From NCBI GenBank assembly GCA_017428545.1, contig JAFRQR010000002.1, forward strand, positions 62,001 through 126,000: a stretch of DNA of 64,000 nt. Reading direction: 5' to 3'. Both the position numbers and the translations under genes were made by a program. Below the pieces are notes generated by a model that was not told the DNA's origin, searched no databases, and saw only the letters and a program-made list of their open reading frames with translations. Of this stretch, positions 51,286-59,789 are shown in pieces. Numbering within the stretch: position 1 is the stretch's first letter; the number at the start of each line of letters is the position of its first letter. This DNA is from Clostridiales bacterium (GTDB lineage Bacteria > Bacillota > Clostridia > Saccharofermentanales > Saccharofermentanaceae).

Positions 51286-52575
51286 ATGAAGACTTATCTT
51301 GAACTGAGTAAGGCAGAGTTGAAAGATACTCTCAAGATCTTGGAGATGCGTTACAACGAACTGAAATCCCGAAATCTTACTCTGGATATGACGAGAGGTA
51401 AGCCGAGTCCGGATCAGCTGGACATCGCAAATGAGATGCCGACCCTGCTCGATACAAATAATCTTTTTGCAGAAGACGGTTCTGACTGCCGTAACTATGG
51501 TGTTCCGTTCGGCATTAAGGAGTCCAGAAATCTCTTTGGCGAGATCCTCGGGGTCGATCCTGAACTGGTTACTGTCGGCAATAACTCCAGCCTTCAGCTG
51601 ATGTACGATACACTTTCCCGTTCTTTGATCTTCGGAGAACTCGGCGGCGAGAAGCCGTGGGGACAGATCGAGAACCGTAAGTGGCTCTGCCCGGTCCCGG
51701 GTTATGACAGACATTTCCTCGTTACCGAGACTCTCGGTTTTGAACTGATCCCGGTTCCGCTGAATAACGACGGTCCGGATATGGATATGGTCGAAAAGCT
51801 CGTATCTGAGGATGCTTCCATCCTCGGTATGTGGGCAATGCCGCTTTACAGCAACCCGGATGGATATATCTACTCCGAGGAAGTATGTAAGCGTCTGGCT
51901 TCCATGAAGACTGCAGCTCCGGATTTCCGAATCCTTTGGGACAATGCTTATGTCGTACATCACCTCTACGATGATCCGGCTAAGCAGGGAACACTTCCGG
52001 ATATCCTGAAGCTTTGCCGTGAGGCCGGAAACCCGAACCGCGTTTATGAGTTTGCATCCACAAGTAAGATTTCATTTGCAGGTTCCGGTATCGCGTGCAT
52101 GGCAGCAAATGAAGAGAATACGACTCGTGCAAGAAAGTACCTGGGTGTCCAGTCCATCGGCCCGAATAAGATCATTCAGCTGATGCATGCCAAGTATCTC
52201 CCGAATCTTGATGCTGTTAAGAAGGTTATGTCCAAGCAGGCAGATATCCTTCGTCCGAAGTTCGAGATGGTTCTTAAGACACTTTCCGATGAGTTCATGG
52301 GCAGCGGTATCGCACACTGGAATTCTCCTCTGGGCGGCTATTTCGTATCTGTTTATCTTCTGAATGGTACGGCAAAAGAGACTGTCCGCCTTGCCAAGGA
52401 GTGTGGTGTCGCATTTACTCCTGCCGGCGCGACATATCCTTACAAGAAGGATCCGAATGACAGTAACCTTCGTATCGCTCCGAGCTTCCCGAAGGTTGAA
52501 GATATCGAAACAGCCGTTACAGTTTTCGCCGTTTGTGCTAAACTAGCAGCTGTAAGAAAACTTTTGGAGGAGTAA
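51286..52575 (+). CDS. Aspartate aminotransferase, subgroup Ic type
   Basis: This is a 429-residue PLP fold-type I aminotransferase. The N terminus has LTLDMTRGKPSPDQLD, PGYDRHFLVTETLGFELI is the substrate and cofactor loop, and EFASTSKISFAGSGIA carries the PLP lysine. This pattern belongs to the MocR-like/aspartate aminotransferase Ic family described in actinobacteria and clostridia. The likely reaction is aspartate + 2-oxoglutarate to oxaloacetate + glutamate. AAGGAGG 8 nt before ATG 51286 sets the start. purB follows after 3 nt, and aspartate is a co-substrate one step upstream of PurB in purine synthesis. Confidence 0.85.
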   Translation: MKTYLELSKAELKDTLKILEMRYNELKSRNLTLDMTRGKPSPDQLDIANEMPTLLDTNNLFAEDGSDCRNYGVPFGIKESRNLFGEILGVDPELVTVGNNSSLQLMYDTLSRSLIFGELGGEKPWGQIENRKWLCPVPGYDRHFLVTETLGFELIPVPLNNDGPDMDMVEKLVSEDASILGMWAMPLYSNPDGYIYSEEVCKRLASMKTAAPDFRILWDNAYVVHHLYDDPAKQGTLPDILKLCREAGNPNRVYEFASTSKISFAGSGIACMAANEENTTRARKYLGVQSIGPNKIIQLMHAKYLPNLDAVKKVMSKQADILRPKFEMVLKTLSDEFMGSGIAHWNSPLGGYFVSVYLLNGTAKETVRLAKECGVAFTPAGATYPYKKDPNDSNLRIAPSFPKVEDIETAVTVFAVCAKLAAVRKLLEE

Positions 52576-52578
52576 GAC

Positions 52579-54012
52579 ATGAAGGATATCTACGAAAGCC
52601 CGCTTAATTCCCGTTATTCCAGTAAGGAAATGAAGGCGATCTTTTCGCCTGACCATAAGTTTAAGACATGGAGACAGCTTTGGATCTATCTTGCTTCCTG
52701 TGAAAAAGAACTTGGCCTGAACATCACTGATGAGCAGATCGCTGAGCTCGAGGCCTCTAAGGACGATATCAACTACGATGTGGCGGCAAGAGAAGAAAAG
52801 CTCGTCCGTCATGATGTTATGGCGCACGTACATGCATATGGTGAGCAGTGCCCGAAAGCAAAAGGGATCATCCACTTAGGTGCAACATCCTGTTATGTCG
52901 GTGATAATACGGATATCCTTCTGATGAGAGAAGCTCTGATCCTGACAAGAAAGAGACTTCTTGCCGTTATTGAAAAGCTTTCTAAGTTTGCTGACGAGTA
53001 TAAGGATATGCCGACACTTGGTTTTACTCACTTCCAGCCGGCACAGCTCGTAACCGTCGGTAAGCGTGCGACATTGTGGCTTCAGGATCTTCTTATTGAC
53101 CTGGATGAGCTGGATTATACACTGTCCTGCCTTAAGCCTCTCGGCTGCAAAGGTACGACTGGTACACAGGCAAGCTTCCTGGATCTTTTCCAGGGCGACC
53201 ACGAGAAGGTCGAAAAACTTGATCAGATGATCGCAGAGAAGATGGGCTTTGAGTCTTCCATCTCCGTTTCCGGCCAGACATATACAAGAAAGCTCGACGC
53301 GAAAGTCCTCAATACTCTTTCCGGTATTGCGACATCTGCGCATAAGTTCAGTAATGACATCCGACTTCTCCAGCATCTGAAGGAGATCGAAGAGCCTTTC
53401 GAGAAGACACAGATCGGTTCTTCCGCGATGGCTTATAAGAGAAACCCGATGAGATCCGAGCGTATCTGCTCGCTTTCACGTTATGTGATCTCTGCCGCTC
53501 TGAATCCGGCAATGACCGCTTCCGAGCAGTGGTTCGAGAGAACACTCGATGACTCTGCGAACAAGCGTATTTCCGTACCGGAAGCTTTCCTCGCGGTAGA
53601 CGCTATCCTGAGTATCTATCTGAATGTTGCCTCCGGACTGGTCGTTTATCCGAAGATGATCCATAACCACATCATGAATGAACTGCCGTTTATGGCAACA
53701 GAGAACATCATGATGGAAGCTGTTAAGCGCGGCGGTGACCGTCAGGAACTTCATGAGAAGATCCGTGTCCACTCCATGGCTGCAGGTAAGGTCGTTAAGG
53801 AAGAAGGTCTTCCGAATGATCTCCTGACACGTATTGCCGATGACCCGGCTTTCGGCCTGGATAAGGATTCCCTGGATTCACTTCTGGATCCGAAGCTCTA
53901 TATCGGAAGATGCCCTGAGCAGGTAACCTCGTTCCTCAAGAACGATGTTGAGCCGATCCTTAAGATGTATGCTTGTGAGCTTGATATGGAAGAACCTGAA
54001 CTGAACGTTTGA
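52579..54012 (+). CDS. purB: Adenylosuccinate lyase
   Basis: This 477-residue fumarase/aspartase-superfamily enzyme splits fumarate from SAICAR and adenylosuccinate. The signature is GSSAMAYKRNPMRSE. Other conserved parts are HLGATSCYVGDN and TLGFTHFQPAQLVTVGKR. It is complete. It lies 3 nt after the aminotransferase and 36 nt before the cysteine desulfurase. Confidence 0.96.
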   Translation: MKDIYESPLNSRYSSKEMKAIFSPDHKFKTWRQLWIYLASCEKELGLNITDEQIAELEASKDDINYDVAAREEKLVRHDVMAHVHAYGEQCPKAKGIIHLGATSCYVGDNTDILLMREALILTRKRLLAVIEKLSKFADEYKDMPTLGFTHFQPAQLVTVGKRATLWLQDLLIDLDELDYTLSCLKPLGCKGTTGTQASFLDLFQGDHEKVEKLDQMIAEKMGFESSISVSGQTYTRKLDAKVLNTLSGIATSAHKFSNDIRLLQHLKEIEEPFEKTQIGSSAMAYKRNPMRSERICSLSRYVISAALNPAMTASEQWFERTLDDSANKRISVPEAFLAVDAILSIYLNVASGLVVYPKMIHNHIMNELPFMATENIMMEAVKRGGDRQELHEKIRVHSMAAGKVVKEEGLPNDLLTRIADDPAFGLDKDSLDSLLDPKLYIGRCPEQVTSFLKNDVEPILKMYACELDMEEPELNV

Positions 54013-54048
54013 TCCGCTATGATCAATGAGGATATGTAAGGATTAAAT

Positions 54049-55188
54049 ATGAGCATTTATCTTGACAATAGTGCAACCACGAAGCCACTTCCCGAAGTGG
54101 CTCGTTTGGTTTATGAAACATTGAGCGGAGATGAGACTTTCGGAAATCCCGGATCTCTTCACCGTCTTGGCGTTCTGGCCGAAAAGGACCTAAACGATAG
54201 TCTTGATAAGATCAGTAAACTTCTTTCTTGTAAAAAGGAGGAACTCTATTTCACATCCTGTGGTTCAGAATCCGTAAATACATCCATCCTCGGATATATG
54301 CACCAGAACCCAAGAGCAGGGAAGAAGGTCATCTCTACAAGGACCGAGCATAAGGCCTCACTGGAATCTCTCGAAAAACTCGCAAAAGAAGGCTATGAGA
54401 TCTGCTATATCCCTGTGAAAAGCGACGGTAAGCCTGACCTTGATGCACTTTCTGATGCCATCGACGAGAATACCGCTCTTCTTACGTTCACCCATGTAAA
54501 TAATGAGACCGGATCGATCCTGCCTTTACAGGAGATCATCGAGATCCGCAACAAAAAGAACAGAAATACGAAGATCCATCTGGACTGTGTCCAGTCATTG
54601 GGAAAACTTCCTATCTCTCTTTCGCGCATGGGGATCGATATGGCGTCGTTTTCCGGGCATAAAATCCATGCGCTCAAAGGTTTCGGACTTCTTTATATCA
54701 AGTCCGGTGTGCGTGTCGCACCTTTGATCCTCGGAGGCGGCCAGCAGAGAGGCATGAGATCCGGAACGCAGAGTCCGTACCTGGCAAGTGCTTTTGCCTT
54801 GGCTTTGGAAAAAGCACTTGAGGATATCGACGGAAATCTTTTGAGGATGACTGGACTGAGAGATCGTTTTTCTGCTGACCTTATCGATCTCGGTGCACAG
54901 ATCCTTTCACCGGCGGATGCGCTTCCTTACGTTCTGAACGTTTCTTTTCCGTCCTTTCAGTCGGAAACCATGTTACACTGTTTGGAGGAAAAAGAGATCT
55001 TTGTATCGACCGTTTCCGCATGTTCTTCGAAGACAAAGAAAGTAAGCTATGTCTTAACCGAGATGGGGATCCGAAGGGAGATCGCATCGAATGCCGTAAG
55101 ATTCAGCTTTTCGAGATTTAATACAAAAGAAGAACTGGATCAGACGGTAAAATCGATAAAAGAGATCTACGAAAGATATAAGGTCTGA
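54049..55188 (+). CDS. Cysteine desulfurase partnered with ThiI
   Basis: This 379-residue class V PLP enzyme converts cysteine to alanine and passes on a persulfide. It starts IYLDNSATTKPLPEV. PLP binding uses TRTEHKASLES, with the lysine in FSGHKIHALKGFGLLY. The catalytic cysteine is in STVSACSSK. It is 16 nt ahead of thiI, as nifZ is in Bacillus subtilis, so it probably supplies sulfur for tRNA 4-thiouridine. A second desulfurase lies at 62934. Confidence 0.93.
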   Translation: MSIYLDNSATTKPLPEVARLVYETLSGDETFGNPGSLHRLGVLAEKDLNDSLDKISKLLSCKKEELYFTSCGSESVNTSILGYMHQNPRAGKKVISTRTEHKASLESLEKLAKEGYEICYIPVKSDGKPDLDALSDAIDENTALLTFTHVNNETGSILPLQEIIEIRNKKNRNTKIHLDCVQSLGKLPISLSRMGIDMASFSGHKIHALKGFGLLYIKSGVRVAPLILGGGQQRGMRSGTQSPYLASAFALALEKALEDIDGNLLRMTGLRDRFSADLIDLGAQILSPADALPYVLNVSFPSFQSETMLHCLEEKEIFVSTVSACSSKTKKVSYVLTEMGIRREIASNAVRFSFSRFNTKEELDQTVKSIKEIYERYKV

Positions 55189-55204
55189 TTAAGGAGTCAT
55201 ATTC

Positions 55205-56425
55205 ATGAGTAAATCGTATAGAACCATCATTCTGGCAAGAATGGGCGAGATCGCGCTGAAGGGCTTAAACCGCGGCAAGTTTGAAAGACAGTTGATCGAT
55301 AACTTAAGATGGAGACTTAAGGAGTACGGTGCTTTTTCCATCGTACAGAGCCAGTCCCGTATCTGGATCGAGCCGAAAGATACAAACCCGGATATCCTGG
55401 AAGATAAAGAGACCGCAAACCAGGTGCTTCGCGCCGTTACGCAGGTCTTCGGTCTTGTTTCTGCAAGCCTGGTCTGGAAGTTTGACGGTGATATGGATTC
55501 CATCAAAGAGCATGCTCTCATGCTTACCGATGATATCCTTTCCGAACATGACTATAAGACGTTTAAAGTCGAGAGCAAAAGAGGGGATAAGCGTTTCCCG
55601 CTTGCTTCTCCGGAGATCTGTGCCGATGTCGGTGAAGCGATCCTGATCGCGCATCCTGAGCTTTCCGTAGACGTTCACGAGCCGGACTTCATTATTTATG
55701 TGGAAGTCCGTGAGAACCGTTTCGTATATAGCGAAAAACTTGAAGGTCACAGAGGTCTTCCTGTCGGAACGGCAGGGAAGGGTATGCTTCTTCTTTCCGG
55801 CGGAATCGACAGTCCGGTCGCAGGCTATATGATGGCTTCCCGTGGCATGCAGCTCGAAGCGATCTATTTCCATTCTTACCCTTATACCAGCGAGCGTGCG
55901 CTCGAGAAGGTCAAGGATCTTGCAAAGATCGTTTCCCAGTATTCCGGAACGATTCTTCTTCATGTTTGTAATTTCACGGATATCCAGCTGGATCTTTATA
56001 AGAACAGTCCGCAGGATATGCTAACGATCACCATGCGCCGTGTTATGTTTGAGATCGCGGAAGAACTTGCCAATAAGCAGGGCTGTAAGTGCCTGATCAC
56101 AGGTGAGTCTTTAGGACAGGTCGCAAGTCAGACCATAGAAGCGATCCAGATCACGAATGAAGTTGTGAAGACCATGCCGGTATTCCGCCCCTTGATCGGT
56201 GTGGACAAAGAAGAAACTTGCAACATTTCCCGCCGTATCGGTGCTTTTGAAACATCGATCCTTCCTTATGAAGACTGCTGCACGGTTTTCGTGGCCAAGC
56301 ATCCGAAGACACATCCGCAGAAAAAGCACATTATCGAGGCGGAAGAAAAGCTTGATATTCCTGCTCTTGTGAAACAAGGTGTCGAGGGCATTACGACCTA
56401 TAAGATCGAACGCACTTCGAAGTGA
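55205..56425 (+). CDS. thiI: tRNA 4-thiouridine synthetase ThiI (no rhodanese domain)
   Basis: This 406-residue protein adenylates and thiolates U8 of tRNA. An N-terminal ferredoxin-like and THUMP region spans about 1-165. The PP-loop follows (LLLSGGIDSPVAGYMMASRG), with ITGESLGQVASQT and the C-terminal DCCTVFVAKHPKTHP. It stops where the E. coli protein continues into a rhodanese domain, as in Bacillus, so sulfur must come directly from a desulfurase such as the adjacent one. Confidence 0.95.
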   Translation: MSKSYRTIILARMGEIALKGLNRGKFERQLIDNLRWRLKEYGAFSIVQSQSRIWIEPKDTNPDILEDKETANQVLRAVTQVFGLVSASLVWKFDGDMDSIKEHALMLTDDILSEHDYKTFKVESKRGDKRFPLASPEICADVGEAILIAHPELSVDVHEPDFIIYVEVRENRFVYSEKLEGHRGLPVGTAGKGMLLLSGGIDSPVAGYMMASRGMQLEAIYFHSYPYTSERALEKVKDLAKIVSQYSGTILLHVCNFTDIQLDLYKNSPQDMLTITMRRVMFEIAEELANKQGCKCLITGESLGQVASQTIEAIQITNEVVKTMPVFRPLIGVDKEETCNISRRIGAFETSILPYEDCCTVFVAKHPKTHPQKKHIIEAEEKLDIPALVKQGVEGITTYKIERTSK

Positions 56426-56468
56426 AGATTATTGTTGATAAAACCTTGAAGTTTATGCAAGTTGCGAC

Positions 56469-56497
56469 TTTACGTAAAAGGATAATTTGATTATCAT
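56469..56497 (+). promoter_or_regulatory. Promoter of glyA
   Basis: TTTACG (56469-56474) and TATCAT (56492-56497) are 17 nt apart, 38 bp before glyA, in an AT-rich 110-bp gap after thiI. Confidence 0.6.
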
Positions 56498-56535
56498 ATT
56501 AGAGTAATTTTGTATCACATTGTTGGAGGTATCCC

Positions 56536-57780
56536 ATGTTTGAACATATTAAGGCAGAAGATCCTGAGGTATTTCAGGCGATTACGCAGGAAGTTGAGCG
56601 TCAGCGCAATAAGATCGAGCTGATCGCATCTGAGAACTTCGTCACCGAGGCTGTTCTTGAGGCAGCAGGTTCCCCGCTTACAAATAAGTATGCTGAGGGT
56701 TATCCGGGAAAGAGATACTACGGCGGATGCGAATATGTCGACATCGTGGAGTCCCTGGCTATCGAAAGAGCAAAGAAACTCTTCGGTGCTGAGCACGTAA
56801 ACGTTCAGCCGCACTCCGGTGCTCAGGCAAACACAGCCGTTTACTTCGCTATCCTTGAGCCGGGCGATAAGATCCTCGGTATGGACCTTTCTCACGGCGG
56901 ACACCTCACACACGGTATGAAACTCAATGTTTCCGGCCGCACATATCAGTCTGAGTTCTATCAGGTAGATCCTGAGACACAGACACTTAACTATGACAAG
57001 ATCCTCGAGATCGCTAAGGAAGTAAAGCCGAAGGTCATCGTTGCAGGTGCTTCCGCTTATCCGAGAATCATTGACTTTAAGAAGTTCCGTGAGATCGCAG
57101 ACGCTGTCGGCGCATACCTCTTTGTAGATATGGCTCACATCGCAGGACTGGTTGCTGCAGGTCTTCACCCGAACCCGGTACCGTACGCTGACTTCGTTAC
57201 TACAACAACACATAAGACACTCCGCGGTCCTCGTGGCGGTATCATCATGTGCAAGGAAGAGTATGCGAAGAAGATCGACTCCGCAGTGTTCCCGGGCCAG
57301 CAGGGCGGACCTCTGATGCACATCATCGCTGCAAAGGCAGTTGCTTTTAAAGAAGCACTTTCCGATGAGTTCCGTGCTTATCAGGGACAGATCATCAAGA
57401 ATGCAGCAGCTCTTGCTGACGGACTGATGAAGAGAGGCGTTAACCTCGTTTCCGGCGGTACAGAGAATCACCTGATGCTGATCGACCTTCGTGGTACAGG
57501 CGTTACAGGTAAAGAACTCCAGCTGCGTCTGGATGATGTAAACATCACTGCTAATAAGAACACCATTCCTTTCGATCCGGAAAAGCCGTTCGTAACTTCC
57601 GGTGTTCGTGTCGGTACAGCTGCTGTTTCCGCTCGCGGAATGAAGGAAGCTGATATGGATGTGATCGCTGACTGCATCGCGAAGTCTATCTTCTCCTTTG
57701 AAGAATCCAAGGAAGACATCAAGGCTGCTGTTGCAGGCCTGACATCTAAGTATCCGCTTTATCCGGATATGAAGTACTGA
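56536..57780 (+). CDS. glyA: Serine hydroxymethyltransferase
   Basis: This 414-residue PLP enzyme makes glycine and methylene-THF from serine. Motifs are [35 protein letters not shown], and the PLP lysine in [14 protein letters not shown]. It is a complete family member. It has its own promoter, GGAGG before the ATG, and strongly biased codon use, as expected for a highly expressed one-carbon enzyme. folD at 29395 uses its product. Confidence 0.98.
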   Translation: MFEHIKAEDPEVFQAITQEVERQRNKIELIASENFVTEAVLEAAGSPLTNKYAEGYPGKRYYGGCEYVDIVESLAIERAKKLFGAEHVNVQPHSGAQANTAVYFAILEPGDKILGMDLSHGGHLTHGMKLNVSGRTYQSEFYQVDPETQTLNYDKILEIAKEVKPKVIVAGASAYPRIIDFKKFREIADAVGAYLFVDMAHIAGLVAAGLHPNPVPYADFVTTTTHKTLRGPRGGIIMCKEEYAKKIDSAVFPGQQGGPLMHIIAAKAVAFKEALSDEFRAYQGQIIKNAAALADGLMKRGVNLVSGGTENHLMLIDLRGTGVTGKELQLRLDDVNITANKNTIPFDPEKPFVTSGVRVGTAAVSARGMKEADMDVIADCIAKSIFSFEESKEDIKAAVAGLTSKYPLYPDMKY

Positions 57781-57783
57781 TAT

Positions 57784-57815
57784 TCTTTCCGAAATGCACC
57801 AAGTGCGCGGAAAGA
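57784..57815 (+). repeat. Short bulged hairpin between glyA and rarA
   Basis: TCTTTCCG (57784-57791) pairs perfectly with CGGAAAGA (57808-57815). Inside, AAAT bulges on the 5' side and GCAC/GTGC closes a CAA loop. The one-sided bulge and 3-nt loop recall the cores of the long palindromes. There is no T-run, so it is not a classical terminator. Confidence 0.6.
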
Positions 57816-57833
57816 CAATGAGGAACGATAAAT

Positions 57834-59189
57834 ATGGGCGTCAATGAGGAATACAAAAAGAGAGAACCTTTGGCATTCCGCATGGCGCCTCGTTCTTTGT
57901 CCGAATATATCGGTCAGGAGCATATCCTGGGCGAAGGTAAGATGTTAAGAAGGATGATCGAGGCAGACCGTCTGTCCTCAATCATCCTTTTCGGCCCTCC
58001 GGGTACCGGTAAAACGGCACTGGCACGTCTGATCGCTCATACCACCTCTGCGAAATTCGAGCGCATTAATGCGGTCACAGCAGGCGTAGGAGACATCAAG
58101 CGAATCGTGGAAGATGCGAAGAATCCGATATTGACTCCGAACGGAAGGGTAGTGCTTTTCGTGGATGAGATCCATCGATTTAATAAAATGCAGCAGGATG
58201 CGCTTCTTCCACACGTCGAAGACGGAACAGTCATTCTGATCGGTGCGACTACCGAAAATCCTTTCTTTGAAGTGAATAAAGCATTGATCTCCAGATCCAC
58301 TGTTCTTTCTTTAAAACCGCTTACGGATGAGAACATCATCGCGATCCTGAAACAGGCATTAAATGATAAGGAGAGAGGTCTCGGAAATGAACCGATCGAG
58401 ATCTCGGAACGGACTCTGGCATATATCGCGGATCTTTGTAACGGCGATGCTCGTATTGCTCTTCGTTCTCTGGAACTCGCCTATATCACGACACCTCCGG
58501 ATGACAAGGGCACCATTACGATCGATGAAGAGATCATGCAGGACTGCATGCAGAAAAGATCGCTTGCTTTTGATACAGACGGAGAGAGCCATTACGACAA
58601 TATCTCTGCCATGATCAAATCCATGCGCGGAAGTGACCCGGATGCGGCGATCTTTTATCTGGCAAGAGCACTTCACAGTGGCGAGGATATCGAGTTTCTT
58701 GCCCGCCGTATCCTGATCTGTTCTTCGGAAGACGTCGGCATGGCCAATCCCAATGCGATACTTGTGGCTATGGCTGCCTATCAGGGCGTTATGGCTGTCG
58801 GAATGCCTGAGGCTCGTATCCTCCTTGCGGAAGCAGCCGTTACCGTTGCCACCAGCCCGAAATCCAATAGTGCCTATATGGCAATAGATAAAGCACTTGC
58901 CGATGTAGCGAATAAGCGTACCGGCGAAGTTCCCATGCATCTTCGTAATGCACCTGCGAAAGGAATGCTTGATATGGGATATTCTGTCGGATATAAGTAT
59001 GCTCATGATTTCCCGGAACACTATGTAGATATGCAGTTCCTTCCGGACGAGATGGTCGGGACAAAGTACTATGAGCCCGGAAATCTGGGCTATGAGAACC
59101 AGATCCGGAAGTGGATGGATCATCTCAAAAACGGCACTCCTTTGAAAAAACCGGATACTCCGTCCGATAAGAATACTGACAATAAGTAA
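57834..59189 (+). CDS. rarA: Replication-associated recombination protein RarA (MgsA)
   Basis: This 451-residue AAA+ ATPase, a clamp-loader relative, acts at stalled forks. N-terminal PLAFRMAPRSLSEYIGQEHI, Walker A FGPPGTGKTALARL, Walker B VVLFVDEIHRFNK, sensor 1 IGATTENPFFEVN and the C-terminal MgsA domain (HLRNAPAKGMLDMGYSVGYK) all fit. It follows glyA by 53 nt, most likely by read-through past the small hairpin. Confidence 0.95.
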   Translation: MGVNEEYKKREPLAFRMAPRSLSEYIGQEHILGEGKMLRRMIEADRLSSIILFGPPGTGKTALARLIAHTTSAKFERINAVTAGVGDIKRIVEDAKNPILTPNGRVVLFVDEIHRFNKMQQDALLPHVEDGTVILIGATTENPFFEVNKALISRSTVLSLKPLTDENIIAILKQALNDKERGLGNEPIEISERTLAYIADLCNGDARIALRSLELAYITTPPDDKGTITIDEEIMQDCMQKRSLAFDTDGESHYDNISAMIKSMRGSDPDAAIFYLARALHSGEDIEFLARRILICSSEDVGMANPNAILVAMAAYQGVMAVGMPEARILLAEAAVTVATSPKSNSAYMAIDKALADVANKRTGEVPMHLRNAPAKGMLDMGYSVGYKYAHDFPEHYVDMQFLPDEMVGTKYYEPGNLGYENQIRKWMDHLKNGTPLKKPDTPSDKNTDNK

Positions 59190-59233
59190 CAAATAATTCA
59201 AAAAACGTTTGCTTATTTCTGTGTAATTGTGCA

Positions 59234-59262
59234 TTGAACTATTCTGTCCGAAAGAATATAAT
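59234..59262 (+). promoter_or_regulatory. Promoter of the marR-exporter operon
   Basis: TTGAAC (59234-59239) and an exact TATAAT (59257-59262) are 17 nt apart, one of the best promoters in the window. Confidence 0.82.
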
Positions 59263-59275
59263 CTAACCCAGTTAG
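59263..59275. promoter_or_regulatory. Probable MarR operator
   Basis: CTAAC-CCA-GTTAG is a perfect palindrome that starts at the base after the -10 box and covers the transcription start. This is where an autorepressing MarR protein would bind. Its gene begins 18 bp downstream. Confidence 0.6.
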
Positions 59276-59293
59276 CAAATTAGGAGTGACAGA

Positions 59294-59755
59294 ATGGCAT
59301 CGGATAAAGAAGTGATTGCTTTACTGCAGGAATTCAGCAGTATCCATCCCTTGGAATTTCTTCAAAAACTCGACGTACAGTCTATGGGGATCAGTAATGT
59401 CCTCTGTTTTCTCATGTGCGCTGATCACGAAGTTACTGCAGGTGAGATCAGTGATTACATGAATGTCAGCACTGCACGCGTTGCAGTTTTACTGAAGAAA
59501 ATGTCTGATAAAGGTCTAATCGAAAAACATGCAGATCCTTCGGATGCCCGCCGTGTCATGGTTGCTATCACAGATTCCGGAAAAGCGCTTTTCGAGGAGC
59601 AGCAGCGCGAGATCCTTTTGTATTCAGGCGCTGTCGTAGATCATTTCGGAGTAGATAAGATCAAAGAGTTTATTGAGAGTTGCCGACAGATCAGAGAGAT
59701 CGTTGATAAAGTCGAGCAACAGGAGATCCAAAAAAGCAAACAGAAGCATGATTGA
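59294..59755 (+). CDS. MarR-family transcriptional regulator
   Basis: This 153-residue dimeric winged-helix regulator has an HTH at about residues 55-80 (VTAGEISDYMNVSTARVAVL) and a wing with KHADPSDARRVMVAITDSG, the conserved D-x-R-D-x-R-like segment of MarR. It sits 34 nt ahead of a large ABC exporter and downstream of a promoter with an overlapping palindrome. It most likely represses both genes and releases on binding a toxic or signalling ligand. The ligand cannot be inferred. Confidence 0.92.
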   Translation: MASDKEVIALLQEFSSIHPLEFLQKLDVQSMGISNVLCFLMCADHEVTAGEISDYMNVSTARVAVLLKKMSDKGLIEKHADPSDARRVMVAITDSGKALFEEQQREILLYSGAVVDHFGVDKIKEFIESCRQIREIVDKVEQQEIQKSKQKHD

Positions 59756-59789
59756 TATATAACACTAAAGGAAATGGAGACAGAAGAAG

